Notes: generated from the letters alone by a model not told the origin. A stretch of DNA of 37,616 nt from Microcaldota archaeon (GCA_027449585.1 DAIDLJ010000006.1:1-37616), one strand, 5' to 3'. Counted from the first letter of the stretch, positions 1 through 6,937 are shown. Numbers and translations are program-made.

Positions 1-160
1 TTTCTGTGCACAAATTACATGCTGAACTGCTTTGACTATTCTGTTGAAAAATAACATAAAAAATAGCTAATAACAGTATAAACACTGTAATTATGGGAAC
101 GACTGCAGAAAGTTTGATCTTTGCTTGATTATTTCTTTTTGAGTTTTTCTTATGCTTCAA
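1..160 (-). CDS. Partial membrane-anchored protein, N-terminus only (runs off left edge)
   Basis: An open frame on the minus strand starts with a TTG at 158-160 and runs off the window without a stop. The first 53 residues are a Lys/Asn-rich head, a single hydrophobic segment (about residues 18-36, VVPIITVFILLLAIFYVIF) and a Ser-rich stretch leading into a CxxC (C-N-L-C) just outside the membrane. A Shine-Dalgarno-like GTGAT lies 4 nt before the TTG. It follows the next gene upstream (165-923) almost directly, so the two are probably co-transcribed. The CxxC could be a thioredoxin-like redox site or a metal site, but the visible part is too short to decide. No family is recognised. Confidence 0.55.
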   Translation of the reverse strand, partial: MKHKKNSKRNNQAKIKLSAVVPIITVFILLLAIFYVIFQQNSQSSSACNLCTE

Positions 161-164
161 ATAA

Positions 165-923
165 TCACTGGGTTTTGCTATTTAAGATAGAATATTGTTT
201 TTCCGCTATGTTCGAGGCATATGATGAATTTATGAATATTTTAGGATTGCCCCAGGTTATTGTGGTCATTATATATTTTTGGTATTGGAATACCGCGCCG
301 ATTAGTGACAAACCATATGTGTTTGTTGAGTATACGGCCGAATTGTTTATTGAATTTATATTTGCTATAGACCTATAATTTGACTGGGCTGATGAAACAT
401 TTGGATAACTAGATATATTGATGAATACCATCATTGGAGATGTTATGTTTGCGTAGGTTTGCGGAACTTTGAGGGTGTAGTTTGATGGAAGCGCGCTAGA
501 TAATATTAGATCTTTTGTGAATGGAAGCCCATATTGATCAATTGTTGTCGTATTTGAGGTATAATTATAATAATCAGACATATCCGGTCCAAGAGGTATA
601 CCTGAAAGTAGTTGGTAGGGATTTTGCGGTGTTGTAGTTTGAACTGTAATATTTGCAACTGTTTGGCTTGTAGTAGTATTTTTGGGTTTGACATTATTAT
701 TAAATGACGTTGCCGCAACTATGATAAGCGCAATTATTATTACAGCTAGAAGAGAGTATATTATCTTATTTTTATTTAGTAATTTTGATGTTTCTGGCTG
801 TTTTGGTGGGGTTGGTGGCAGAGTTGATTCTGGTTGCGGATTAGTCTGCGTTGGTGTTGGTGCTTGCTGAGGCTCGCTCTGCATCTGTGCAGTATTATTT
901 ATAGTAGTTTCATTTTCATCCAT
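165..923 (-). CDS. Membrane-anchored secreted protein with Pro/Gln-rich cytoplasmic head
   Basis: Hypothetical 252-residue protein. Residues 1-50 are hydrophilic and rich in Pro, Gln and Thr. One transmembrane segment follows (about 53-71, IIYSLLAVIIIALIIVAAT), then an Asn/Ser/Thr-rich extracellular domain with many N-glycosylation sequons. The topology is therefore a cytoplasmic N-terminus and an external C-terminal domain of about 180 residues. The ATG is preceded by AGGAAG at 5-nt spacing. It starts 15 nt after the pilin-Hint gene ends (939) and is probably in the same operon, which suggests a surface role. I do not recognise the external domain. Confidence 0.75.
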   Translation of the reverse strand: MDENETTINNTAQMQSEPQQAPTPTQTNPQPESTLPPTPPKQPETSKLLNKNKIIYSLLAVIIIALIIVAATSFNNNVKPKNTTTSQTVANITVQTTTPQNPYQLLSGIPLGPDMSDYYNYTSNTTTIDQYGLPFTKDLILSSALPSNYTLKVPQTYANITSPMMVFINISSYPNVSSAQSNYRSIANINSINNSAVYSTNTYGLSLIGAVFQYQKYIMTTITWGNPKIFINSSYASNIAEKQYSILNSKTQ

Positions 924-938
924 TGAAGCTTCCTGTTT

Positions 939-2690
939 TTAGGTTATAAGATAATTATTAACCACAATATTGTCATCGGGGGTTGTTATTACATCATATA
1001 GATGGAAGAGCCCTTTCTTTATTACCAGGTTGTTTACTCTTACATTGCTGTTAGTTAATGGATTGAATAGGTAGTCGCCAACCTTAAGATATTGGGCAAG
1101 TTCCAGTCTATTATTTACGTATAGGCCCTCTCCGCTGTCCACCACCAAAGTGCCGTTATTTATTATGTACTCGTTTGTGGTTGTAAGGTTGAATACGCTT
1201 GATACAACTACCGGTTGAAGCTCATGAGTTGAAAGGCTGTATCCCAATACCGTATCCCCCATCTTCAGATTACCTACATATATGGTGCTCCCATTAGCAA
1301 GATATGCTACGCTTGTACCTAATACAGAGGAGCTACCGGTCTTCATATCTATCAAGAATCCATCAGCAATATAATTGTTGAAAGGAGTTGTGACAAAGTC
1401 ATAGACATGATGCATGTTGCTGTAATATGTTACGTTTATGCTGGTTATTTTTATGTATTGGCCAGTAATCGGGTCGAACAAAGTATCTCCAATTTTAGCC
1501 ACATAGGCACGCTGCCAGTGCTCATTTATGAACATTATCTCATCTGCATCGACGTTTAGCAGTTTATTGAAGGTATATTTGTTCGTGACATTCTTTACAT
1601 AGATTGCAGTTATAACTGCAGGAATCATTGTGTGCGTGTTTAGGTCATACGACATGATTGAATCTCCAAGAGTTATCTGGGATGCATTTAGAAGAGATCC
1701 ATTTGATAGCAATATTTTAGCGTCTCCATAAACAGATCCGCTTGACGCGCCGTTGGTTACTCTAGACGCGCCGTTGGTTGCGCCATTGGTTGCGCGGTTG
1801 GTTGCGCCGTTGGTTGCGCGGTTGGTTGCGCCGTTGGTTGCAGCGTTGGTTGCAGCGTTGGTTGCAGCGTTGGTTGCAGCGTTGGTTGCAGCGTTGGTTG
1901 CAGCGTTGGTTGCAGCGTTGGTTGCAGCGTTGGTTGACACTGTAGAAGTAGACGTAGAGGTAGATGTAGAAGTAGAAGATGTTGATGTGGAAGATGTAGA
2001 AGTAGAAGATGTGGATGTGGAAGTGGACGTGGAAGTGGATGACGTGGAAGTGGAAGTAGAGGAAGTGGAAGTGGACGTAGAAGTGGATGTGGAAGTTGAT
2101 ACAGTTGTAGTGGAATATTGTGGTGAAGTGTACGCGTAGGTAGTAGTGAAACTAGCTATCCTTTCGACCTGCGTTCCGTAATTAGGTATTGTATAGTTGA
2201 GCCATAGGTACCCAGAGAATTGAGAACCTAAAGCCCCTTTGGCCAGGCTGCCGCCGACCTGGTAGCAGTTAACATAGAAAATGTAGGATGAACCGCTGTT
2301 TATGTAATTCCCTGGCGCGTAGTCTCCGCTGACGCCAAGCTGCACTGGATAGAATGCGTTTGAGGGATTTATCGAGTTGACCTGCACGTTTCCATATTTT
2401 GGGGTGTCTGTGGTAGCATTCTGCTGGTCCGAGCATGCAACTCCATTTATCTTTATGTCGCTACCTATTGCCTGCGAGATCTTTACAGTAAGTATTCCGT
2501 TGGTGCCTATTGAGACAAACGAACAACTAAACCCTGGAGGGGCTATGCACCCGGGCGTAACTGGTGCTTTTGATGCTATAACAGTGACTGCTACCAGGGC
2601 AGTTATTATAATTACAATTACCATTCCGTAGGAACTGAGAAAGTCGACTGCCGATTGCAGTTTGTGCTGTCTTCTGTTCTTGCGTCTCAA
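939..2690 (-). CDS. Type IV pilin-like surface protein with Ser/Thr stalk, ATN repeats and two degenerate Hint domains
   Basis: 583 residues from a TTG start directly abutting the stop of rps2. Residues 9-40 match an archaeal class III (pilin) signal: a basic head, then QSAVDFLSSYG and a long hydrophobic helix, with cleavage expected before Q12, although the usual Gly at -1 is Leu. Residues 42-190 form a globular pilin-like domain. Residues 194-252 are an almost pure Ser/Thr stalk, probably O-glycosylated. Residues 253-312 are 15 units of A/G-A/R-T-N. Residues 319-448 and 455-583 each read as a Hint (hedgehog/intein) fold: block A (SVYGDAKI and SVLGTSVA), a GD-containing middle (AKIGDTLFDP and LKVGDYLFNP), and a block F-like strand (VYDFVTTP and LYDVITTP). 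The TxxH of block B is replaced by DxxE in both (D381-E384, D518-E521), and the terminal HN is absent, so splicing is unlikely. Pilin and Hint calls are inference from motifs. Confidence 0.8.
   Translation of the reverse strand: MRRKNRRQHKLQSAVDFLSSYGMVIVIIITALVAVTVIASKAPVTPGCIAPPGFSCSFVSIGTNGILTVKISQAIGSDIKINGVACSDQQNATTDTPKYGNVQVNSINPSNAFYPVQLGVSGDYAPGNYINSGSSYIFYVNCYQVGGSLAKGALGSQFSGYLWLNYTIPNYGTQVERIASFTTTYAYTSPQYSTTTVSTSTSTSTSTSTSSTSTSTSSTSTSTSTSTSSTSTSSTSTSSTSTSTSTSTSTVSTNAATNAATNAATNAATNAATNAATNAATNAATNGATNRATNGATNRATNGATNGASRVTNGASSGSVYGDAKILLSNGSLLNASQITLGDSIMSYDLNTHTMIPAVITAIYVKNVTNKYTFNKLLNVDADEIMFINEHWQRAYVAKIGDTLFDPITGQYIKITSINVTYYSNMHHVYDFVTTPFNNYIADGFLIDMKTGSSSVLGTSVAYLANGSTIYVGNLKMGDTVLGYSLSTHELQPVVVSSVFNLTTTNEYIINNGTLVVDSGEGLYVNNRLELAQYLKVGDYLFNPLTNSNVRVNNLVIKKGLFHLYDVITTPDDNIVVNNYLIT
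1755..1934 (-). repeat. Tandem 12-nt repeat array coding A/G-A/R-T-N
   Basis: Fifteen consecutive in-frame 12-nt units (plus-strand core GCGTTGGTTGCA and variants GCGCCGTTGGTT, GCGCGGTTGGTT). The units nearest the Ser/Thr stalk are nearly identical. Those toward the Hint domain have diverged at the second codon (Gly or Arg). The unit is a multiple of three, so slippage would change linker length without shifting the frame. Confidence 0.95.
1935..2111 (-). repeat. Degenerate hexanucleotide Ser-Thr stalk
   Basis: A run of alternating Ser and Thr codons (residues 194-252 of the pilin-like protein), low in complexity and purine-rich on the plus strand (GTGGAA/GTAGAC-like hexamers). It codes a stiff, probably heavily O-glycosylated spacer between the pilin part and the ATN/Hint part. 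Confidence 0.9.
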
Positions 2691-3305
2691 TTACTTCGCC
2701 TTCATCTCCACTTTGGCTTCGAAATCGGAGATCTTGTAGTTGAATTCCTCATTTGTCTTTATTAAACCTTTCTCTTTGAGGAACTCTCGGGCGAGAAGGA
2801 AGTATACAAGGGCAAGAGACCTTCTTCCCTTGTTGTTGCACGGGACCACAAGGTCAACGAACTTTATCCAGTTATCGGTATCGCATAGGGCGACCACAGG
2901 TATGCTGGTGGTGCTGGCTTCCTTTACCGCTTGGCGCTCGTTTCTTGTGTCGCTCAAGAGCACTATGCCAGGCTCTATGAAGTCTTCCCTATTGGGGTTT
3001 GTGAATATGCCAGGCACGACCCTTCCAGTTATTAGCCTAGATTTGGTTATCTCGGCAAACTTTGAGGCGGAAGCTATTGCATAGATTCTTGAGGCTGTTA
3101 CCACTATGTCCTTTGGATCGTACTGGGCGAGAAGCCTTGCCGCCTCCTTTATCTTCTTGTCTATGGTGCTAAGCTCAAGCAGGTAGAGGCCGTCCTCCCT
3201 TATCTTGTAGATGAATCGCTTCATCCCCGGCGTCTTTATCTTAGTGCCTATGTGTATTCCTGCCTCTAGGTACGTTGCCTGATCCGTCAACAGTTCGTTT
3301 GCCAT
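2691..3305 (-). CDS. rps2: 30S ribosomal protein S2 (uS2)
   Basis: Small-subunit ribosomal protein uS2, 204 residues, a normal archaeal length. Recognisable segments are the N-terminal YLEAGIHIGTK, the central IVVTASRIYAIA and GRVVPGIFTNP, and the C-terminal CDTDN...DLVVPCNNKGRRSLAL typical of archaeal S2. The ATG at 3305 is chosen over an in-frame codon three residues upstream because GGTG lies 6-7 nt before it. It is last in the conserved L18e-L13-S9-RpoN cluster, downstream of a tRNA gene. In many archaea enolase and RpoK lie between rpoN and rps2; both are missing here. Confidence 0.97.
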   Translation of the reverse strand: MANELLTDQATYLEAGIHIGTKIKTPGMKRFIYKIREDGLYLLELSTIDKKIKEAARLLAQYDPKDIVVTASRIYAIASASKFAEITKSRLITGRVVPGIFTNPNREDFIEPGIVLLSDTRNERQAVKEASTTSIPVVALCDTDNWIKFVDLVVPCNNKGRRSLALVYFLLAREFLKEKGLIKTNEEFNYKISDFEAKVEMKAK

Positions 3306-3319
3306 TTTAAACACCGATT

Positions 3320-3414
3320 CGGGGTCGCCGAGACTTTCATGGGCGCGAGCCCATTTTGAACTCGGGTCGTATGCTCCCTAAGCACACAGCCTTACCAAGC
3401 TAGCAGACGACCCC
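3320..3414 (-). tRNA. tRNA with 21-nt intron in the T-loop (anticodon position reads AGG, Pro-like)
   Basis: On the minus strand a full cloverleaf is visible: acceptor GGGGTCG/CGACCCC, a D-arm with TAGCTTGGTAA, an anticodon stem TGTGC/GCATA around TTAGGGA, and a T-stem CCGAG/CTCGG. The T-loop is interrupted at 3334-3354. The region folds as a textbook bulge-helix-bulge: bulge AAA, 4-bp helix TTCA/TGAA, bulge AGT, with the intron closed by TGGGC/GCCCA. Cutting after the second base of each bulge gives the T-loop TTCAAAT, identical to the other tRNAs in this window. By position the anticodon is AGG (Pro, CCU), which is unusual because archaeal tRNAs rarely have A34. The discriminator is G and the D-stem is weak, so amino-acid identity is uncertain. 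No CCA is encoded. Confidence 0.82.
3334..3354 (-). other. Noncanonical tRNA intron (between T-loop positions 59 and 60)
   Basis: 21-nt intron deduced from a perfect bulge-helix-bulge: two 3-nt bulges separated by 4 bp. It is tiny, with a 5-bp hairpin TGGGC/GCCCA and loop TCGC. Removing it restores a 7-nt T-loop. Its location outside the anticodon loop needs a broad-specificity splicing endonuclease; such an enzyme is encoded at 21007-22173. Confidence 0.85.
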
Positions 3415-3456
3415 TCGTCTCCTATATTGAACGCTATTTCTTTTTAATGCTTGCGA

Positions 3457-3654
3457 TTACTTCCTGCTATAGTTTATTATGTCATCTATAAGCTCAACGT
3501 GGCTTATGAGCATACGCCTGCAGCAGTACCTCTTTACCTCTAATGAATCGAGGACCTTGTCTGCATTCTCCTTCTTCACGTTGACTCTTTCGTTGAACTC
3601 CTGCCATTTGTCGCCTACGACCTGCCCGCATGAGAAACAACGCACTGGTATCAT
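3457..3654 (-). CDS. rpoN: DNA-directed RNA polymerase subunit N (Rpb10 homologue)
   Basis: 65-residue zinc-binding assembly subunit of archaeal RNA polymerase. It shows the family start [10 protein letters not shown] with CxxC and the later YCCRRML pair that completes the zinc site. Two ATGs are adjacent; the second (3654) is preferred because it gives the conserved MIPVRC start and has GTGAT 6 nt upstream. It lies 12 nt after S9, in the usual S9-RpoN order. Confidence 0.97.
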   Translation of the reverse strand: MIPVRCFSCGQVVGDKWQEFNERVNVKKENADKVLDSLEVKRYCCRRMLISHVELIDDIINYSRK

Positions 3655-3666
3655 CATATTATCACA

Positions 3667-4227
3667 TTATCTGTACGATGTCTGGAATCTTGCCCTTGCC
3701 TTAGGTCCCTTGAACTTCTTTGGCTCGACGCGCCTTATGTCGTCTATGAGCAGATTCCTGTCGTACTCCATATAGAAGCTTCTTAGTGAATCGGGTGATG
3801 GAGAGGCCTTGACAAGCACTTTTGCTATTGCCGTCCTTACCGCCTGAGCCTGGCCGCTGAATCCTCCGCCGTGCGAATTTACGGATATGTCCGACGCGTT
3901 TGCTATGGCCTGGGCGGCCTTTGTCGCCCTGACTGCGTCAAGCATTAGTTCCCTGATCTCCTTTGGCTGAACGAAATTGATGTCTATGCCATTTATGGTT
4001 ATCCTTCCGGTGCCAGAAACCAAAGATGCCCTTGCGACGGCCCTCTTCCTCTTTCCCTTTGATAGAACTATCTTCCTTGATGCCTTCTTCGCTTTTGACG
4101 GCTTTGCTCCGGCCGGCGCGCCCCTTCTCGATGTTGGTTTTGCCTGAGCTGCCTTTGGCTGGTAGAGCGTTTCTAGCTCCTTGTCAAGATTTTCTAGTCC
4201 AGTTGCTTCTTTTGCCATTGTAATCAT
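3667..4227 (-). CDS. rps9: 30S ribosomal protein S9 (uS9) with basic N-terminal extension
   Basis: uS9 of the small subunit. The core begins near residue 52 (KIVLSKGKRKRAVARA) and ends with the invariant KARARFQTSYR tail that reaches the P-site tRNA. The 50 residues before it, rich in Ala, Lys and Pro, are an extension compared with the usual archaeal length of about 135. The ATG at 4227 overlaps the L13 stop by 4 nt (ATGA), which implies translational coupling. An ATG at 4218 is a minor alternative. Confidence 0.97.
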   Translation of the reverse strand: MITMAKEATGLENLDKELETLYQPKAAQAKPTSRRGAPAGAKPSKAKKASRKIVLSKGKRKRAVARASLVSGTGRITINGIDINFVQPKEIRELMLDAVRATKAAQAIANASDISVNSHGGGFSGQAQAVRTAIAKVLVKASPSPDSLRSFYMEYDRNLLIDDIRRVEPKKFKGPKARARFQTSYR

Positions 4228-4652
4228 GCCTTGTATCCGAGCTTCTGTGTGAGCTGCTTTATTGTCATTGTCCTCTCGAATATCTGGTTTGGCTTCTTGC
4301 TTTCGACTTCGAAAGCCTTGGCCTTCTTAACCTCTTCTGGGAAGCCAACATATACCCTAAGCCTCTTGAATGCTGCCTTGCCCTTTGGCTTCTTGTAAGG
4401 CAGCATTCCCCTTACTACCCTCTTGACGAACATGTCCGGCCTTCTTGGCCAGTATGGAGAATGCTCTGGGTTTGCCTTGTCCTTGAGCTCGATTCTCTGC
4501 TTGTACTTCTGCGTGAGGTCGTGGACGTGGCCGGTTATTATGACGTTCTCGGCATTTACGACGGTGACGGAGTGCCCGTTGAGGAGCAGCTTTGCTGCCT
4601 GGCTCCCTAGCCTTCCGAGCACCTTCTCGCTTCCGTCAATCAAGTATTCCAT
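4224..4652 (-). CDS. rpl13: 50S ribosomal protein L13 (uL13)
   Basis: uL13 of the large subunit, about 142 residues. It shows LGRLGSQAAKLLLNG near the start, NAENVIITG, and the conserved RRPDMFVKRVVRGMLPYKK block. The ATG at 4652 is chosen over a TTG three codons upstream. It sits between L18e and S9 as in nearly all archaea, with an ATGA overlap into S9. Confidence 0.97.
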   Translation of the reverse strand: MEYLIDGSEKVLGRLGSQAAKLLLNGHSVTVVNAENVIITGHVHDLTQKYKQRIELKDKANPEHSPYWPRRPDMFVKRVVRGMLPYKKPKGKAAFKRLRVYVGFPEEVKKAKAFEVESKKPNQIFERTMTIKQLTQKLGYKA

Positions 4653-4662
4653 AAATATCAAT

Positions 4663-5007
4663 TCAGATGATTATCCTTGCATTCTTGTCGTTAAGGGCAT
4701 CCTCAAGCTTCACTACGCTGCTCTTTGATCCCTTGAGCTTTGCCATCGCGCTGTCTGTGAAGTCTATTGCGCAAATGTTCACCTTTTTGGTGAGTGTTCC
4801 TCCTCCAAGCACCTTTCCGGGAACTATTATGCTCTCATTCTCCTTTGTAAGCTTGTTTATCTTATCGAGGTTCACGCTTGGCCTTATCCTCTTCGGCTTT
4901 GTCGCCAGTTTTATCAGGTAGCTGAGCTTCTTTGGATTCGCAGAGGAGGACCTAACTTTTTCCAGGGTTTCGACCCAGCCGCGTATCTTCGTGTTTTCCA
5001 TTGCCAT
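4663..5007 (-). CDS. rpl18e: 50S ribosomal protein L18e (eL18)
   Basis: eL18 of the large subunit, 114 residues from the chosen ATG. Conserved segments are NPKKLSYLIKLA, NLDKINKLTKE, IIVPGKVLGGGTL and the C-terminal DALNDKNARIII. Three in-frame ATGs lie at 5016, 5007 and 5001. AAGGA ends right at 5017, so 5007 has the best spacing (about 9 nt). A longer open frame into tRNA-Leu is not coding. It is the first protein gene after tRNA-Leu in the cluster. Confidence 0.95.
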   Translation of the reverse strand: MAMENTKIRGWVETLEKVRSSSANPKKLSYLIKLATKPKRIRPSVNLDKINKLTKENESIIVPGKVLGGGTLTKKVNICAIDFTDSAMAKLKGSKSSVVKLEDALNDKNARIII

Positions 5008-5032
5008 TGCAACCATTCCTTTGCCGTAAAAG

Positions 5033-5119
5033 TGCAGGGGGTGAGATTTGAACTCACGCATGCACTAAAGCAACTGACCCCTCAAGCCAGCGCATTTGAC
5101 CAAGCTCTGCCACCCCTGC
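5033..5119 (-). tRNA. tRNA-Leu (anticodon GAG)
   Basis: Class II tRNA of 87 nt with acceptor GCAGGGG/CCCCTGC, anticodon stem CTGGC/GTCAG, loop TTGAGGG (GAG), a long variable arm (about 15 nt), T-loop TTCAAAT and discriminator A. No intron and no encoded CCA. A tRNA-Leu between rpoD and rpl18e is the classical archaeal order, for example in haloarchaea. Confidence 0.95.
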
Positions 5120-5126
5120 ATGGATG

Positions 5127-5696
5127 TCATTTCTTGATTTCTTTATGAACATCTTTTAAGCTATCGCTTAACACTGTGAAGGCCTTATGCACTATCTCAA
5201 GAGGGGGCATTTGGCCGAATGTTTCAACATAAAACTCAAATTTGTCGTCGCCAGTGGCCTTGTACGTTACAAGACCTGGCTGGAACTTGGAACTTTTGAG
5301 GGCGTTTCTGAACACTGCCTTTCCGTCAACCTTCAGTGTCTGCCCTTCTGTAAGCTTTATTATTGGTATGTTTTCGTTTGCGACCGAGACTCCTCTTGAT
5401 GTGCTGACTAGGTCCTTTGATAGGACCGTTCCTGGCCCTTCGGCCGCTAGCGAGAATACGACCTCGTCCTTCTCATCGTAGTCCTTTGGCGTTCTTATTG
5501 GTATTAGCCCGATCCTGTGGGCTATGTACTCGTCGAACATGGCGCTTGAGTTTTCATAGAAGGTGACGCTGTCTATCGCAAGGCAGCCTACGGAGTTTAT
5601 CATTGATCTCCTGAGGGAGTTTGCGAATGAAAAACTGGTTCCCTCTAGCTTAAATCGCACTGATTTATCATCGCTCTCCAAAATTGTAAGCTTCAT
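5127..5696 (-). CDS. rpoD: DNA-directed RNA polymerase subunit D (Rpb3/alpha homologue)
   Basis: 189-residue assembly subunit of archaeal RNA polymerase. The N-terminal alpha-motif SFSFANSLRRSMINSVGCLAID and the following HRIGLIPIRTP are diagnostic. The protein is shorter than RpoD of archaea that carry the Fe-S cluster domain; the insert with its cysteines is absent. A TATA-like AATATTTATATATA lies about 50 nt upstream of the ATG and probably drives the whole rpoD-rps2 cluster. Confidence 0.97.
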   Translation of the reverse strand: MKLTILESDDKSVRFKLEGTSFSFANSLRRSMINSVGCLAIDSVTFYENSSAMFDEYIAHRIGLIPIRTPKDYDEKDEVVFSLAAEGPGTVLSKDLVSTSRGVSVANENIPIIKLTEGQTLKVDGKAVFRNALKSSKFQPGLVTYKATGDDKFEFYVETFGQMPPLEIVHKAFTVLSDSLKDVHKEIKK

Positions 5697-5802
5697 CCTA
5701 TCAGCAATTCTAAAACTAGATAGTAGCAGATGTTCTATTAAACTGCAATATATATAAATATTGGTTTATGCCGTTAGTATTCCATAATTAAGGCTTGTTG
5801 GA

Positions 5803-6384
5803 ATGGACTTCTGGAAGAGCTTTGGCGACGCCATGGATTTGGGCCTTGGTGAGGATAGGCTCTTTCTCGGGACTGCAGAGCGCAAGAATGCGTCCCTAAA
5901 TGCGGTGCAGGGCTTTTCTAGGAATCTGGATATAAACGAGGCTTTTGTGCAGCGCCATGATCCGCGCAAGAGATACATAGTTGCAATAGGGATAACGCAT
6001 GATCTGCTGCTGTGCGCCTATAATGTGGATAATGGAGATGCGCTTGCCGCAAGGATATCCAGGCTGCCCGACAAGAAGGGATGGAATACTCTGAATTCAA
6101 AATTAGCAGGCATGAAGGCACAAAACCTAGAGCTTAGGCTCATAGGGATGCAGAACTCTGGGACGGATGCGATTAGGGGGCTTCAGGTTGAATTGAAAGT
6201 GCGCGGAAGGCTTGTGGAGACGGATCTCTTCGGGACTAATATGAGAAACGTAGCCTTGGACACCAAGACAGGTATGACGTACAACATACTGCTCCTAAAC
6301 AGGATATACCGGGCTGGGGAATTGACAAATACCGTGAGCAGGGCGGACTTCGAGGCAAAACTAGGTGAGCTCTCTTTCGTATAA
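5803..6384 (+). CDS. Conserved-looking hypothetical protein
   Basis: 193-residue soluble protein of mixed alpha/beta character with no membrane segment and no motif I can assign. Distinct stretches are YIVAIGITHDLLLCAYN in the middle and TGMTYNILLLNRIYRAG near the C-terminus. It is divergent from rpoD and convergent with the cyclic phosphodiesterase gene, overlapping it by 24 bp at the 3' ends. Its function is unknown. Confidence 0.75.
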   Translation: MDFWKSFGDAMDLGLGEDRLFLGTAERKNASLNAVQGFSRNLDINEAFVQRHDPRKRYIVAIGITHDLLLCAYNVDNGDALAARISRLPDKKGWNTLNSKLAGMKAQNLELRLIGMQNSGTDAIRGLQVELKVRGRLVETDLFGTNMRNVALDTKTGMTYNILLLNRIYRAGELTNTVSRADFEAKLGELSFV

Positions 6385-6891
6385 GCTCACGTATGTAGAG
6401 CCTATATCTGAAAGCCTGCTCTCTTTAAGGGAGACGCGCTGAGCCACAAAAGACCCGAAATAGTGGCTTGAATTAGTTGTTATGAACTCCTTTGTTGCTG
6501 GAACTTCGTGCTTTACCCTAGCAATGGTTATGTGCGGGTGATACTCCCTTTTGTCCGGGGCAAATCCGTATGCTTCAAGCCCAAATGCAATATCAGAGCG
6601 TAACTTTGCGGATATACCACCGTCTAGAATATTTGCGAACACTGTCTGAACGGCTTTTTCGCCGAAAAAGGATAGCCCTTTGACTTTTACCTCGAACTTT
6701 TTAATCTTAATTGAGTCCATTATCATCTTTGCATCGTCGACTTTTTCATCGTTAATTTCTCCAAGGAAATGCAATGTGAGATGGATGTTGCTAACAGTCA
6801 CCGCGGAGAACCTGCCCGGCATCTTGGCTGCAATATCGTGCAGGGATGTGCGCAGGCCTTCGGGAAGGTCTATTGCGATGAAAGCGCGCAT
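6361..6891 (-). CDS. thpR: RNA 2',3'-cyclic phosphodiesterase (LigT/2H family)
   Basis: 176-residue 2H phosphoesterase, normal length for the archaeal ThpR/LigT family. Both catalytic HxTx motifs are present: HLTL at 37-40 and HITI at 120-123. The start MRAFIAIDLP is typical. The enzyme opens 2',3'-cyclic phosphates on RNA to 2'-phosphates and can join tRNA halves in vitro. That would fit tRNA intron ends in this genome, but the physiological substrate is not known. A TATA-like TTAAATTAAA centred 26-29 nt before the ATG suggests a leaderless message. Confidence 0.93.
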   Translation of the reverse strand: MRAFIAIDLPEGLRTSLHDIAAKMPGRFSAVTVSNIHLTLHFLGEINDEKVDDAKMIMDSIKIKKFEVKVKGLSFFGEKAVQTVFANILDGGISAKLRSDIAFGLEAYGFAPDKREYHPHITIARVKHEVPATKEFITTNSSHYFGSFVAQRVSLKESRLSDIGSTYVSLYERELT

Positions 6892-6896
6892 ATATG

Positions 6897-6924
6897 CTAT
6901 ATATAACTAAGCGGTTTAATTTAA
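6897..6924. promoter_or_regulatory. Overlapping divergent promoters
   Basis: The 46-bp gap between thpR and the tRNA-binding protein holds two TATA boxes facing opposite ways: TATATATAA (6898-6906) for the plus gene, centred about 36 nt before its ATG, and TTAAATTAAA (minus, 6915-6924), about 28 nt before the thpR ATG. Binding of TBP at one probably hinders the other. Confidence 0.5.
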
Positions 6925-6937
6925 TCTGTGTTTTGCA

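Noticed and set aside
939-1736. Active intein or self-splicing protein
   Set aside because: The block B TxxH and the C-terminal HN are missing in both Hint-like domains and no split host protein is evident.
1755-1934. Possible CRISPR array
   Set aside because: Units are 12 nt, contiguous and without spacers; they code in frame inside one gene.
1753-2139. Long plus-strand frame of Val/Ala/Asp/Glu repeats opposite the pilin-like gene
   Set aside because: It is the complement of the Ser/Thr stalk and ATN repeat; low-complexity sequence opens several frames, and the minus-strand frame has a signal peptide and domains.
5008-5061. Longer N-terminus of L18e
   Set aside because: It runs into tRNA-Leu and is not conserved in character; ATG at 5007 has a suitable ribosome site.
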